From positions 173,556-237,555 of the forward strand of contig CALIUO010000007.1 in NCBI GenBank assembly GCA_938048695.1: 64,000 nucleotides of DNA. The letters are read 5' to 3'. Made by a program: the position numbers and the translations under genes. Position 1 is the first letter of the stretch, and each line of letters begins with the position of its first letter. The stretch is from an uncultured SAR86 cluster bacterium (GTDB taxonomy: Bacteria > Pseudomonadota > Gammaproteobacteria > Magnimaribacterales > Magnimaribacteraceae). This document shows, one piece after another, positions 28,947-38,793 of the stretch. The notes beneath the pieces were generated by a model, which had not been told where the DNA came from, did no database searches, and saw nothing but the letters and a program-made list of their open reading frames with translations.

Positions 28947-29915
28947 ATGAAAAAACATAATTACCTTAAATCGGGAAGACGAACTATAAGAATTGAATCT
29001 AAAGGATTAGAAAAACTTGCAAAGAAACTATCACCAGATTTCAATTTAGTTTGCGATGCACTCTTTAAAACGCGAGGAAAAATAATTACGCTCGGCATAG
29101 GTAAATCAGGACACATAGCCAAAAAAGTATCTGCTACTCTTTCAAGTACTGGTTCTCCATCGAGTTTTATAAATGCTGGTGAGGCACTGCATGGAGATAT
29201 TGGAGGAATAAATAAAAATGACTCAGTCATAATTTTTTCTCATTCAGGCGAAAGTGAAGAAATTATGAGTCTCATTCCTTTTTTAAAAAAAGTAGGATGT
29301 GATGTTTTTTCAATAACTGGGTCAAAAGATTCTTTCATAGCAAGAAATTCTCAGGTCAGCTTGGATACAGGGATTTCTGAAGAAGCATGCCCATTGGATC
29401 TTGCTCCAACTACTAGCACCACTGTATCACTAGCTTTAGGGGACGCTATTGCCGTTGCTTTGCTGGAAGCAAAGAACTTCAAAAGTGATGATTTTGCAAA
29501 ATCTCATCCGGGAGGAAAACTAGGAAAAAGGCTCATCACAACCGTAGAAGACTTGATGTCAAAAGGAAAAGACTTGCCTATTGTCTCTAGAGAAATGACC
29601 TTGTCAGAGACATTAATTGAAATAAGCTCAAAAGGTCTAGGAGTGGCCTTAGTAATTGATAAGAAAAAATTAGCAGGCATCTTTACTGATGGTGATCTCC
29701 GTAGAACCTTGAATAAGGTAAAAGACCCATTGAGTAAAAGCATAGATACATATATGACCAAAAAAACAAAAACGATTTTGGTAGATAAACTAGCCATAGA
29801 AGCATTAGAAATTATGCAAAAAAATAAGATATATTCTCTTGCAGTAGTAGATAAAAAAAATATACCTGTTGGAATAATAAGAATGCATGATTTGATAGAA
29901 TTTGGATTGGTTTAA
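28947..29915 (+). CDS. kdsD: Arabinose-5-phosphate isomerase
   Basis: KdsD converts ribulose 5-phosphate to arabinose 5-phosphate, the precursor of KDO for lipopolysaccharide. The 322-residue protein has a SIS domain (about residues 30-180; GIGKSGHIAKKVSATLSSTGSPS, HSGESEE, APTTSTT, KSHPGGKLGKRL) followed by two CBS domains (about 200-320; VIDKKKLAGIFTDGDLRR and IPVGIIRMHDL). Length is typical. kdsC, the KDO-8-phosphate phosphatase gene that usually follows, is missing; the next gene starts eight bases on. Confidence 0.94.
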   Translation: MKKHNYLKSGRRTIRIESKGLEKLAKKLSPDFNLVCDALFKTRGKIITLGIGKSGHIAKKVSATLSSTGSPSSFINAGEALHGDIGGINKNDSVIIFSHSGESEEIMSLIPFLKKVGCDVFSITGSKDSFIARNSQVSLDTGISEEACPLDLAPTTSTTVSLALGDAIAVALLEAKNFKSDDFAKSHPGGKLGKRLITTVEDLMSKGKDLPIVSREMTLSETLIEISSKGLGVALVIDKKKLAGIFTDGDLRRTLNKVKDPLSKSIDTYMTKKTKTILVDKLAIEALEIMQKNKIYSLAVVDKKNIPVGIIRMHDLIEFGLV

Positions 29916-29923
29916 AACGGTAT

Positions 29924-30613
29924 ATGCTCAAGATAGGTTTTCTGTTTTTAATCTCAATTTTCATTAATTGTCTTCACGCAATTGAACTCAATAATAATCC
30001 TAAGCTGAATTCTTTTATTTCAGAGCCTTCATTTCTTTTTTTAAATTCACAGCAAAAGATTACTTTAGTAGGTGCAAACGCTACTTCGATAAATAGTTTT
30101 GAATATTTGCTGGAAAAACCTGAATTAAAATTAAAAACAGATAAATTTTCAACAAATATCAAGGCACTCAAGGCAGAGTTCAATAGAAACTCCAAATTTA
30201 TTAATTTTAGAAATTCTGTAACTTTTAAAACCTTTTTTGAAAAAGAAATCTTGATTCAATCAGAGGAACTAACGCTTGATTTCAATAAACAAAAGTTAGC
30301 TAGTAATCTGCCTGTGTTTGCTTCAATAAATGGTGTTAGCGTAAACTCTCTTGGGATAGAGATTCTGCAACTCGAGGATGGCTTAAAAGCAGAATTCTAT
30401 AAAGGAGAGATAAAAATAAAAACTAAAGAGAATTACCATACAGGTAGTGCAAATAAGATTTCGATCTTTCCAACTCTCAATGAGCTAGTTATGAATGGTA
30501 ATGCTTACTTCGATCAAGATGGATTGATTATTAAATCTGACATAATCCATTACAATCTCGAAGAAAATAGGATAATAAAATCTTTAAACTCGAAGATAGA
30601 AAATTCTTTATGA
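29924..30613 (+). CDS. LptC/LptA-like LPS transport protein, apparent hybrid
   Basis: A single 229-residue gene fills the place of lptC and lptA between kdsD and lptB. The N-terminus (MLKIGFLFLISIFINCLHA) looks like a cleavable signal rather than the usual LptC anchor. The middle (LDFNKQKLASNLPVFASI, then SVNSLGIEILQLEDG) follows the LptC C-terminal pattern. The last 60 residues (HTGSANKISIF, ELVMNGNAYFDQDGLIIKSD, IIHYNLEENRI) follow the LptA/OstA repeat pattern of L-x-GNA-x4-D then I-x-Y. Both families share the beta-jellyroll that makes the LPS bridge. The hybrid reading is inferred from patterns, not from alignment. The stop overlaps lptB by four bases. Confidence 0.7.
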   Translation: MLKIGFLFLISIFINCLHAIELNNNPKLNSFISEPSFLFLNSQQKITLVGANATSINSFEYLLEKPELKLKTDKFSTNIKALKAEFNRNSKFINFRNSVTFKTFFEKEILIQSEELTLDFNKQKLASNLPVFASINGVSVNSLGIEILQLEDGLKAEFYKGEIKIKTKENYHTGSANKISIFPTLNELVMNGNAYFDQDGLIIKSDIIHYNLEENRIIKSLNSKIENSL

Positions 30614-31335
30614 ATCTGACTGTAAAAAATATAGTAAAGTCTTACGACGAAAAGATAGCAGTTGATGATATTTCTTTTGAAGTAACTAGTGGCGAAACTG
30701 TTGGAATTTTAGGTCCAAATGGTGCTGGCAAAACAACACTCTTCTACATTATTGCGGGTCTAATTCGTAGCGATTCAGGTACACTTTCTTTGTCAGAAGC
30801 CGAACTGAATGACAAATCAATATCTGAGAGAACTATAATGGGATTGTCATACTTACCTCAAGAATCCTCAATCTTTAGAGGTCTAAGTGTTCAACAAAAT
30901 ATATATGCTGCGTTAGAGCAAAGGAAGGATTTAGATAAAAAAGGGAAACAATCAAAACTTGCTGAATTACTTGAAGAGTTCAACCTTAATCAGTTTTCTG
31001 AGACCCTTGGAATAAAGCTATCTGGAGGAGAGAGAAGAAGGACTGAAATAGCTAGATCTCTGGCTTCTAACCCTAAATTCATTCTTCTTGATGAGCCTTT
31101 TGCTGGAATTGATCCTCTTGCCGTATCAGATCTTAAAGATACTATTCGAAGCTTAAATGCCCAAAACATAGGTGTTTTAATAAGTGATCACAACGTAAGG
31201 GATACTATGCATATTTGTTCAAAAGTTCTAGTAGTAAATCAAGGCAAGATCATAGCCAACGGACAACCTTCAGAAATTTCTCAAAATGATCTTGTTAAAG
31301 AGGTCTATCTTGGACAAAACTTTCTAGCTGACTAG
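30610..31335 (+). CDS. lptB: LPS export ABC transporter ATPase LptB
   Basis: LptB powers extraction of lipopolysaccharide from the inner membrane with LptFG. The 241-residue ATPase has Walker A GPNGAGKTTLFY near residues 35-46, the Q-loop YLPQESSIFRGLSV, the signature LSGGERRRTEIARSLA near 138-153, Walker B FILLDEPFAGIDP, and the switch histidine in ISDHNVRDT. These match LptB closely. It is coupled to the upstream LptC/A-like gene and to rpoN. Confidence 0.97.
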   Translation: MNLTVKNIVKSYDEKIAVDDISFEVTSGETVGILGPNGAGKTTLFYIIAGLIRSDSGTLSLSEAELNDKSISERTIMGLSYLPQESSIFRGLSVQQNIYAALEQRKDLDKKGKQSKLAELLEEFNLNQFSETLGIKLSGGERRRTEIARSLASNPKFILLDEPFAGIDPLAVSDLKDTIRSLNAQNIGVLISDHNVRDTMHICSKVLVVNQGKIIANGQPSEISQNDLVKEVYLGQNFLAD

Positions 31336-32615
31336 TGAAACAAGGCTTAAAACAGAAGCAGAGACTTGCCCTTAATGTTACCGCCTCTCTAGGCAATCAA
31401 ATAAAATTACTTTCTCTAACTGGATTTGAAATAAGTACGAAGCTTAATGAGCTAATAAACGATTATTTTGAAGAAGAAGATAAAAAAGTCGCCCATTTTA
31501 GAGACGAGTATCTGATTGATAAATATAAAAATATTCTAAACCAAGGTGATTACTTAAATACCTTCACTGAAGAAAATGAGTCTGATCTTCAAAAGCAACT
31601 CCTCGATCAGCTTGAGATAGCTCCCTTAAATGAAATTCAATCTTTGGTTGGCCAATTCCTTATAGATTCAGTGGAAGCAAATGGTAGATTAGATCCGCAG
31701 CTTGACTTTGAAGATATAAAGGAAATTGTACTCGTTGATTTTGGTAAATCTGTATCTGATAAATATATTGAAGATGTGCTTAGGCTCATTCAAAATTTTG
31801 AACCGGTGGGTTGTGCTTACAGAAATATTAATGAATCTTTGACTGTACAAATAGAAAATTTAGAAATGAATGCCAGCGAAAAATTGGATCTACATGAAAA
31901 TCTGCAGAGTCTAGTTCAAGAAAAAATTGAACTAGATAAAATTTCAGAAAAAACAAAAAATAATCTTAGAAAGCTTTCTTTGAATCCAGCAGGATATTTC
32001 GGTGAGACATCTAAGAATTATGTCAGACCTGATGTTCTTGCTATAGAAGATCAAAATACATGGTACGTATCTCTAAATGATCATTTCATGTCTAAGGAGT
32101 TATTGCAGGCAATCAATGACAAGATTGATTCATCTAATTCTGCAAATAGGTACGATTCAAAATCTTTTCTGAAAGGGCTCGAGAGGAGACAACAGACTCT
32201 CTTAGTTGTAACGGAATATCTTGTTGAAGCTCAAAGTAATTTTCTAAATGGCTCATCAGGAAAAAGAGCAATTTCGAATAAAGAGATTTCTGAAAATCTG
32301 AATATTAGTCAATCGACTGTTTCAAGGATTGTCCGTAATAAATACCTTCAATTGCCTGACAGATTAATTCTACTCAAAGATTTACTAGAGAAAAGGGTCA
32401 ATAAACACAAAGTAGGTGCAGATGTTACAAGTGATGACTTAAAGTTTCTTCTGAAAACGATAATCGAAAATGAAGACAAATCTTCTCCTCAAAGTGATGA
32501 GTTTATAAGGCTCGAATTGGAAAAGAAATTCAAAGTAACATTAGCAAGAAGAACGGTAGCAAAGCATCGATTTGACCTTAAGATTCCTTCATCTAAGAAA
32601 AGAATTACAAAATAA
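31335..32615 (+). CDS. rpoN: RNA polymerase sigma-54 factor
   Basis: Sigma-54 directs RNA polymerase to -24/-12 promoters with help of AAA+ activators. The 426-residue protein starts at a GTG that overlaps the lptB stop by one base. Region I is recognisable (QRLALNVTASLGNQIKLLSL). The core-binding part follows, then the helix-turn-helix (ISENLNISQSTVSRIVRNKYLQ) and the RpoN box ARRTVAKHR near the C-terminus, canonical form ARRTVAKYR. Length is somewhat below the 477 of E. coli. The usual followers hpf, ptsN and rapZ are absent; yhdP converges two bases away. Confidence 0.95.
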   Translation: MKQGLKQKQRLALNVTASLGNQIKLLSLTGFEISTKLNELINDYFEEEDKKVAHFRDEYLIDKYKNILNQGDYLNTFTEENESDLQKQLLDQLEIAPLNEIQSLVGQFLIDSVEANGRLDPQLDFEDIKEIVLVDFGKSVSDKYIEDVLRLIQNFEPVGCAYRNINESLTVQIENLEMNASEKLDLHENLQSLVQEKIELDKISEKTKNNLRKLSLNPAGYFGETSKNYVRPDVLAIEDQNTWYVSLNDHFMSKELLQAINDKIDSSNSANRYDSKSFLKGLERRQQTLLVVTEYLVEAQSNFLNGSSGKRAISNKEISENLNISQSTVSRIVRNKYLQLPDRLILLKDLLEKRVNKHKVGADVTSDDLKFLLKTIIENEDKSSPQSDEFIRLELEKKFKVTLARRTVAKHRFDLKIPSSKKRITK

Positions 32616-32616
32616 A

Positions 32617-35600
32617 TTAATTGGTTGATTCTTCAAACCAACCGTTAAATACTGTTTTTGGTTCGTTCAAAGTGCCTTGAACTGACCAAGAACCAGAGCT
32701 TAATTGGTCTAGGTTTCTTTCAAAGGCCTTACCTGCAATGTACACAACTCCTGCTGTCAAAGGGCCACCCAGCAAAAGGGCATAGGCAGGAAGATATTCA
32801 CGTAGCGGTAAAGTCATGACTACTCCTAAATCAAGAGTGTACAAGTCTCCGTTTTTATCTCTTTGAACATTTCCTTGCCATTTAAATTCACTAGACCCAC
32901 TTCTAAATATCATTGGAGAATTTATAGTTATTAGATCAGGAGTTATATGCAACTTTCCTTTAACAGAATCAGCGCTAAATCCCGATTTATAAAGCTTTCT
33001 AAAATCAAGGTTAGTCACTTTCTCGAAAGAGTCTGTTACGTTAAAAATGTTGACCAATCTTAGTAAATTATTGGGAGTTTGTAAGTCTCCTTTATTTTCT
33101 ATCAACAATCCTTCTATTTCTAAATTCAAGTCACCTCTAAAGTTTTTGTAATTCAATTTCCACGGCAAAGACGACCAGACTAAATTGGTTTCAGCATAAA
33201 TAGTATCCATCTCAAAATTGGGCTCAATACCGAACTGCAAAAAGCCTTTTTCGGGTGAGCCTGAATAAATTTTTGATTCCAAATTAGATTTCCAGCCGGT
33301 ACCCTCTTTAGAAATAGATAATCTGGAGATGCCATTACTATTTTCTGTTAAACCCCACTTCCCATAAGCGCCATTAATATTTTCAAAAATTAATGATGAT
33401 TCTGAAGGTTCCAATTTAAAAGCCCAGTTACCGTAATCATGTGAATTAAGGATCAAAGAATTTATATTGAATTCTATCTTTTGATTGAGATTATTATAAA
33501 TATCTAAAAAGAATGAACTATCGTTAGTTTCAGTAAAGTTGAAATTAACTTTCTCGAGATCTATCAAAGGGGTTAGAGCAGTTAATCTGGGTAAGTAAAC
33601 TTTTCCTTCAATGTTTTTATTATCTATTTCTAGTGCTAAGTACTTATCTGAAATCTTAGAATTTACAATCGTCTCAGAAAATAAAAAATCTGAGACCAGC
33701 ATTTCTTTGATTTTTAAATTTTTAATTTCTATAGATGATGCTCGGCCTTCTCCTGACAGATCTATTAAAGATAATAAAGATAAATCGAGTCTGGGAATAC
33801 TACCCATCAAAAATAATTTATCACTTTCTATACTTATGGTTTGTTTCTTTTTTCCTGCAATAACGAATCCCTCAACACCCCTATCCAAGAAATGTAACTT
33901 TCCTCTAAATGTATCTCCATATCGAAATTGTAATTTTGAGAATTGATTATTGAAGAAAGGATAATAATCAAGATTAAAAAGCATTTGCTCGCTGGTCTCT
34001 TTATAGAGTGGGGAAGGCAAATTGATCTCTGTGCCAGATAAGTCAGAAGAGATCTGAATGTATGTTTCCTGAATATCTCGACCCTTAATTAAGGAAGGAA
34101 TTGCTAATTTAAAGGAGCTAATTGAAGATCCGGAAATCTTATTTCTTATTTTTTTTGGAAATAAATTTCTAAATCTTAGGGAGGTATTAGAGCTAAAGAA
34201 CGTGTAATCATTTCCAGAAAGTTCAGAATCTAAATCGAACACTAATGGAATAGAATTAAGCTTTAATGAAATAAATCCAGCATCAAAGCCTTTGCTACTA
34301 TTGTAGTTAAAAGAGGAAAAAATATTATTTATATTCAGGCCTAGACCTTCTGCTTTTAAATTACCATCTTCTATCTCGCTTATAACCTCCAATGATGCTT
34401 TGGAATCCAAAAGATAAATATTTTTCTTCAAAGGAGTTTTAAATATAAAATTTGTCTTGTGCACTCCGTTAACTTCATCTGCACTGAAATTATTCTCGCC
34501 AAATAACCTTATCAAAGTATTAAATGGACCCTCAGATTCTCCGGTTATATCTAAGATTAAACCTGAGGAGCCTCTATAAGTCTCGTATTTGGCAGATACC
34601 TCAGAATCTAAAAATTCACCTTTATTTAATTTTCCCTTAACAGCAAAATTATTTATATTTAATTGGGTTTTAACATCCGTTATTGAATAACCGTTGATAT
34701 GGAGACATATATCCTCGCCAAAGGCCTGTAGACCGAAAGATCCAGAATTATCAATATAAATACCATCTCCAGGTAACCTTAAGATTATGCTTGTGTCTTT
34801 GAAAGAGCCACACTTGATTAAGTCCTTTATTGCAGATTTTGTAGTTGATAGATAGCTGGTATTTGGAAACAATGCCAAAGCGGATTTATCACTTATTAGA
34901 TTAGTTTTAACTCTTAAATCGATATTACCAATGCCACTTGTTGGAATAGAAGAAAATGCAACACGCCCTTGTAATTTCTGATTTTCAAGAACACCAACAA
35001 ATTGAGAAGGAAAGATTTCAAAATTTTCTTTAGATATACTCAATTCGATTAAAGATTTAAGATTGTTTAAATTCAGGTCCTTGTCTAAGTATTTTTTTGA
35101 GGATATACCTAATGATGGGCTATCTAATATCAATCTACCCTTCTCTTTACCCAAGGAGAACTGTCCTGATAAGCCCTCTAGGTCAAAAGATTCATTTTTG
35201 ATTCCTAAATTTAGTAGAGTTGAACGAAGTATTTCCTCTTTGTTTTCTAAATTGATGACTGAATTTTTCAAAATACCACTCATAGTGAATGGAAGAGAAT
35301 TATTGATATTTTTAATTATAAATTTTGGAAATTCATCTTTAGATAAATTTATATCTGGAATTGTTATTTTCTTTTCATTGTTGGATAAATGAAGAAAGAA
35401 ATCAGGAATTTTTAAGCGAGTATCATTGTTAATGAATGAGCTAACCTGAACAGATATTTGATTTGAGTCCTTCAGCTTAAAACTAGAATTAAAAGATTTA
35501 ATGCCGAAAATATCTTCATCAAGATTAAAGTCCAAATTTCCCTTGAGATTTAAGGCTTTATCGTTAAAAAAATTGAAACTTATGTATGTTTGAATCTCAA

Positions 35601-36237
35601 TGCTAGACTCACATTTATCACAAAAATTTTTTAACAGGTTTCTGTCTAAAGTAAATTTATTAGCTTTCACAAAGCCTTTGTAAAATGGACTGCCAGAATC
35701 AGAACTAGGAAGTAATCCAATCTCTAATTCATCGCCCTCATCATCCCGCATAGTTAACAGAAGACTTAGTCCATCATTTATTGCAGAGGAATTTAAATCA
35801 ACTCTTATGTAATTTGCAGTTTCAGAAAACCTCATATTTAGTTCTTTTATATTGAGCTCTTCAATATTTTTAAGAAAATCAATCAAACCAAGAATATTAC
35901 TTTCCTGATCTGAGGTTTGGTTATCAATAGTTAAATTTGAAATATTTAATCTAGATATAAAATTCCTATTGAGTAAGTTGGCTAAAGAAAATTCTATTGT
36001 TACTTCTTTTAACGCTACATTTTGTGCGTTAGTTTCTATCATTAAATCCTCAATAATTACCGAGGGATATATCGGATGCCAATTCACTTCTGCGAGAGCA
36101 AAGGAGGAATCAGTTCCAAAAGAGGTTTTCATCAAAAAGGAATAAAAACCCTTTTGGGTTGTCGCTAAAGACAAAGAAAATATAACAAAGATATAGATTG
36201 ATATTATCCATAGTAATGAGGAGAGTAATTTCTTCAC
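32617..36237 (-). CDS. yhdP: YhdP family AsmA-like envelope protein
   Basis: YhdP is a very long inner-membrane-anchored protein forming a lipid-conducting bridge across the periplasm; in E. coli it helps move phospholipids to the outer membrane. The 1206-residue product has one N-terminal membrane segment (about residues 5-25), a long beta-strand-rich body, and the conserved C-terminal region (GKLHITPDLITINSPMIF, LPLREYLPAYALLLGGPL, GSWSVQGTLNEPK). The start codon is GTG. It follows mreD directly as in many relatives, though maf and rng, often between them, are missing. Confidence 0.88.
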   Translation of the reverse strand: MKKLLSSLLWIISIYIFVIFSLSLATTQKGFYSFLMKTSFGTDSSFALAEVNWHPIYPSVIIEDLMIETNAQNVALKEVTIEFSLANLLNRNFISRLNISNLTIDNQTSDQESNILGLIDFLKNIEELNIKELNMRFSETANYIRVDLNSSAINDGLSLLLTMRDDEGDELEIGLLPSSDSGSPFYKGFVKANKFTLDRNLLKNFCDKCESSIEIQTYISFNFFNDKALNLKGNLDFNLDEDIFGIKSFNSSFKLKDSNQISVQVSSFINNDTRLKIPDFFLHLSNNEKKITIPDINLSKDEFPKFIIKNINNSLPFTMSGILKNSVINLENKEEILRSTLLNLGIKNESFDLEGLSGQFSLGKEKGRLILDSPSLGISSKKYLDKDLNLNNLKSLIELSISKENFEIFPSQFVGVLENQKLQGRVAFSSIPTSGIGNIDLRVKTNLISDKSALALFPNTSYLSTTKSAIKDLIKCGSFKDTSIILRLPGDGIYIDNSGSFGLQAFGEDICLHINGYSITDVKTQLNINNFAVKGKLNKGEFLDSEVSAKYETYRGSSGLILDITGESEGPFNTLIRLFGENNFSADEVNGVHKTNFIFKTPLKKNIYLLDSKASLEVISEIEDGNLKAEGLGLNINNIFSSFNYNSSKGFDAGFISLKLNSIPLVFDLDSELSGNDYTFFSSNTSLRFRNLFPKKIRNKISGSSISSFKLAIPSLIKGRDIQETYIQISSDLSGTEINLPSPLYKETSEQMLFNLDYYPFFNNQFSKLQFRYGDTFRGKLHFLDRGVEGFVIAGKKKQTISIESDKLFLMGSIPRLDLSLLSLIDLSGEGRASSIEIKNLKIKEMLVSDFLFSETIVNSKISDKYLALEIDNKNIEGKVYLPRLTALTPLIDLEKVNFNFTETNDSSFFLDIYNNLNQKIEFNINSLILNSHDYGNWAFKLEPSESSLIFENINGAYGKWGLTENSNGISRLSISKEGTGWKSNLESKIYSGSPEKGFLQFGIEPNFEMDTIYAETNLVWSSLPWKLNYKNFRGDLNLEIEGLLIENKGDLQTPNNLLRLVNIFNVTDSFEKVTNLDFRKLYKSGFSADSVKGKLHITPDLITINSPMIFRSGSSEFKWQGNVQRDKNGDLYTLDLGVVMTLPLREYLPAYALLLGGPLTAGVVYIAGKAFERNLDQLSSGSWSVQGTLNEPKTVFNGWFEESTN

Positions 36238-36244
36238 AAGATAC

Positions 36245-36751
36245 CTATAGCTTTATTTTTCTTCTTCTAAGTTCTCTCAATAAATAGAACGAAGGAGTCC
36301 AAAAAATAGATGATACCAAAGCAAAAAGAAAGGTATTGGATAGATAAAAGCTATCTGAAATATTTAATCCAATAGTTACGTCATAAAAATCAAAAGCAAA
36401 TGCTATTTTAAATATGAAGAATAGAAAAAATAAGACTACAGATTGTTGCCAAAGTGGGGAAACTCTAAATTGATAGAAAAAACGTTGACAGATATACGTA
36501 ATCAAGACAAACAATAATCCATGTAGTCCGAAAACAGAACCATTCAATAAATCTACTATCAATCCAAAAAGTAGGGCTTCAAAAATACCTACTTTGTCCG
36601 GTAAAGCCATATTCCAATAGATTAAAGCCAACAAAACAAGCAGTGGCTTCCATTGCATTACTGTTTCAGGAAAAAGGTAAACATCCAGAATAAGTGCAAA
36701 TACTATGGATAAGTAAATCCATGCTCTGTTTTTATTTATTTTATTTCGCAT
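36245..36751 (-). CDS. mreD: Rod shape-determining protein MreD
   Basis: MreD is a small inner-membrane part of the elongasome. The 168-residue product has five to six hydrophobic segments and the family motif GLIVDLLNGSVFGLHGLLF near residues 63-80. It overlaps mreC by eleven bases in the order mreB-mreC-mreD. MreD is poorly conserved, so context supports the call. Confidence 0.88.
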   Translation of the reverse strand: MRNKINKNRAWIYLSIVFALILDVYLFPETVMQWKPLLVLLALIYWNMALPDKVGIFEALLFGLIVDLLNGSVFGLHGLLFVLITYICQRFFYQFRVSPLWQQSVVLFFLFFIFKIAFAFDFYDVTIGLNISDSFYLSNTFLFALVSSIFWTPSFYLLRELRRRKIKL

Positions 36752-37592
36752 GGATCAAAAAATAGTCTCTATTGATAGGAGTAGAAGAAAATGAAACCTC
36801 TATTTTTAAAAACTCACTATCTACGGGATCACTTATAGAGACTACCTCACCTACTAATAGCCCTTCAGGAAAGACTTCACCTAGACCTGAAGTATATATT
36901 TTTTCTCCTTCCAAAAACCTAGCCGTCTTTTTAATAAACTTTAATTCACCCTTCCGTCCTAACCCCATGCCACTCAGAGAGGCGTGCAAAGATGATTCTC
37001 CGGATACTATAGGTATGGAAGACCTAACATCTTGAACTAGCATTACTTCAGCAGATAAAAATCCTAGATTATTTATTCTGCCTACGAGTCCCTGTTCTGA
37101 TAAGACAGCATCATTTATTGTAATATTTTGTCCTTGATTGATATCAAGGACAAGTAACGGTTGATATTCATTGGATGAAAGGAAGTTTTTTTTGGAAATC
37201 AGAAATCTATCCTTATCTATACTCGCAGAAGACCACAAAGAATTAATTTTATTGAAATCAATAGATAATTTTTCTAAAGATTTGTTAATTGCCTCTAGTC
37301 TAAGATTCTCTTGCTCTAGAATTTTAACTTTTTCGTTTAATGTTTGCCTTGATGAAAAAAAAGTCGTTGAGTTCTCTATTAGATTACCAGGAATTCTTGT
37401 GAGCAAGGTCACAGGCTTTATTAAGTCATAGCTTAGTGACCTTAGATAGGCTCCCGAACCATATTTAATGTCCGTAAGCATGAGAAAAAGACAGAAAATT
37501 ACAGCAACAATAACCCTTGAAGGTTTCATGGCTGGAATGGCGAAAATAGCTTCGCTACTTATGTTGGATACTTTATGTTCCCTTTTGAGCAT
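36741..37592 (-). CDS. mreC: Rod shape-determining protein MreC
   Basis: MreC is the periplasmic scaffold that activates the RodA-PBP2 pair. The 283-residue product has one N-terminal membrane helix (about residues 25-43), a coiled-coil stretch rich in E and L (LNEKVKILEQENLRLEAINK), and the beta-barrel domain with NDAVLSEQGLVGRINNLG, VMLVQDVRSSIPI and LPEGLLVG-like FPEGLLVGEVVSI. It follows mreB by 45 bases. Confidence 0.92.
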   Translation of the reverse strand: MLKREHKVSNISSEAIFAIPAMKPSRVIVAVIFCLFLMLTDIKYGSGAYLRSLSYDLIKPVTLLTRIPGNLIENSTTFFSSRQTLNEKVKILEQENLRLEAINKSLEKLSIDFNKINSLWSSASIDKDRFLISKKNFLSSNEYQPLLVLDINQGQNITINDAVLSEQGLVGRINNLGFLSAEVMLVQDVRSSIPIVSGESSLHASLSGMGLGRKGELKFIKKTARFLEGEKIYTSGLGEVFPEGLLVGEVVSISDPVDSEFLKIEVSFSSTPINRDYFLIHAK

Positions 37593-37637
37593 ATATAAAT
37601 GATACTCAGAGAGTGTTAAGAAAGATATCTTAAAGTT

Positions 37638-38675
37638 CTATTCTGTAGAAAGAAGGTCAATATCGTATTTGTCCATAATCTCCAGCGCACTACCTCCACC
37701 TTTCGCAACACAAGTCAAAGGATCCTCTGCAACTATCACGGGTAAGCCGGTCTGGCTTGATATTAATACATCCAGATCTCTAAGCATGGCACCTCCTCCA
37801 GTAAGCACAATACCTCTTTCACTAATATCTGCGCTAAGCTCTGGAGGTGAGGTCTCTAAAGCTGTCCTGATTGCCTGAATAATTGCAGATAAAGGCTCAA
37901 GCATAGCGTCATAGGCTTGTTTACTGTTCATAGTAAAGGTAATTGGAATACCTTCAGCTAAATTTCTCCCTCTTACCTCCATCTCAATTACTTCTGAATC
38001 AGGAGAAGCGGTGCCAATAACATGTTTTACTTTCTCTGCAGTGGCGTCTCCTAGTAAGACTCCTTGGTTTCTTCTTACATAAGAGATTATGGATTCATCA
38101 AGTTTATCTCCTCCAACTTTAAGTGAATGAGCGTAAACGACTCCATTTAAGGCAAGAATAGCAACCTCTGTTGTTCCTCCGCCGATATCAACAACCATTG
38201 ATCCACTTGCTTCCTCTACTGGTAATCCAGCCCCGATAGCAGCTGCCATTGGCTCCTCTATTAGACGGACTTCTCTAGCACCTGCTTTGAGAACTGATTC
38301 CCGTATTGCTCTTCTTTCAACTTGAGTAGATTCACAAGGCACACATACCAAGATTCTAGGACTAGGTCTTACAAAACTATCTTCATGGACTCTTTGTACA
38401 AAATGTTTAAGCATTTCCTCTGTTACTTGAAAGTCAGCAATCACACCATCTTTCAATGGTCTTATGGCAGTAATATTGCCAGGCGTCCTTCCAAGCATCT
38501 TCTTAGCCTCAGCTCCAACCGCAACAACTGTTCTTTGGCCCTGATTGTTTCTAATTGCCACCACCGAAGGCTCATCAAGGATAATTCCTCTTTCTTTCAC
38601 ATATACAAGAGTATTGGCTGTACCCAAGTCGATGGACAGGTCATTTGAGAACAAACCTCTTAATCTTTTTAACAT
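37638..38675 (-). CDS. mreB: Rod shape-determining actin homologue MreB
   Basis: MreB forms membrane-bound filaments that orient lateral wall synthesis. The 345-residue protein has the actin-type ATP motifs [11 protein letters not shown] near residues 16-26, [14 protein letters not shown] near 159-172 and [15 protein letters not shown] near 288-302. Sequence identity to enterobacterial MreB is visibly high (for example [16 protein letters not shown]). It is first in mreBCD-yhdP and divergent from gatC with 118 bases between. Confidence 0.97.
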   Translation of the reverse strand: MLKRLRGLFSNDLSIDLGTANTLVYVKERGIILDEPSVVAIRNNQGQRTVVAVGAEAKKMLGRTPGNITAIRPLKDGVIADFQVTEEMLKHFVQRVHEDSFVRPSPRILVCVPCESTQVERRAIRESVLKAGAREVRLIEEPMAAAIGAGLPVEEASGSMVVDIGGGTTEVAILALNGVVYAHSLKVGGDKLDESIISYVRRNQGVLLGDATAEKVKHVIGTASPDSEVIEMEVRGRNLAEGIPITFTMNSKQAYDAMLEPLSAIIQAIRTALETSPPELSADISERGIVLTGGGAMLRDLDVLISSQTGLPVIVAEDPLTCVAKGGGSALEIMDKYDIDLLSTE

Positions 38676-38793
38676 TTATGTACCTACGAGAATTGCTTTG
38701 ATATCGTTTAATGTTAACTCTAACAACAGCATTGTTTTTGAGCAAGCTACAATGTGCTACATTACGCATCTTTTTTATAGGAATATCCAACAT

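Noticed and set aside
38545-38793. 83-codon N-terminal extension of gatC
   Set aside because: It runs into mreB on the other strand; the family start and a Shine-Dalgarno fit the ATG at 38794.
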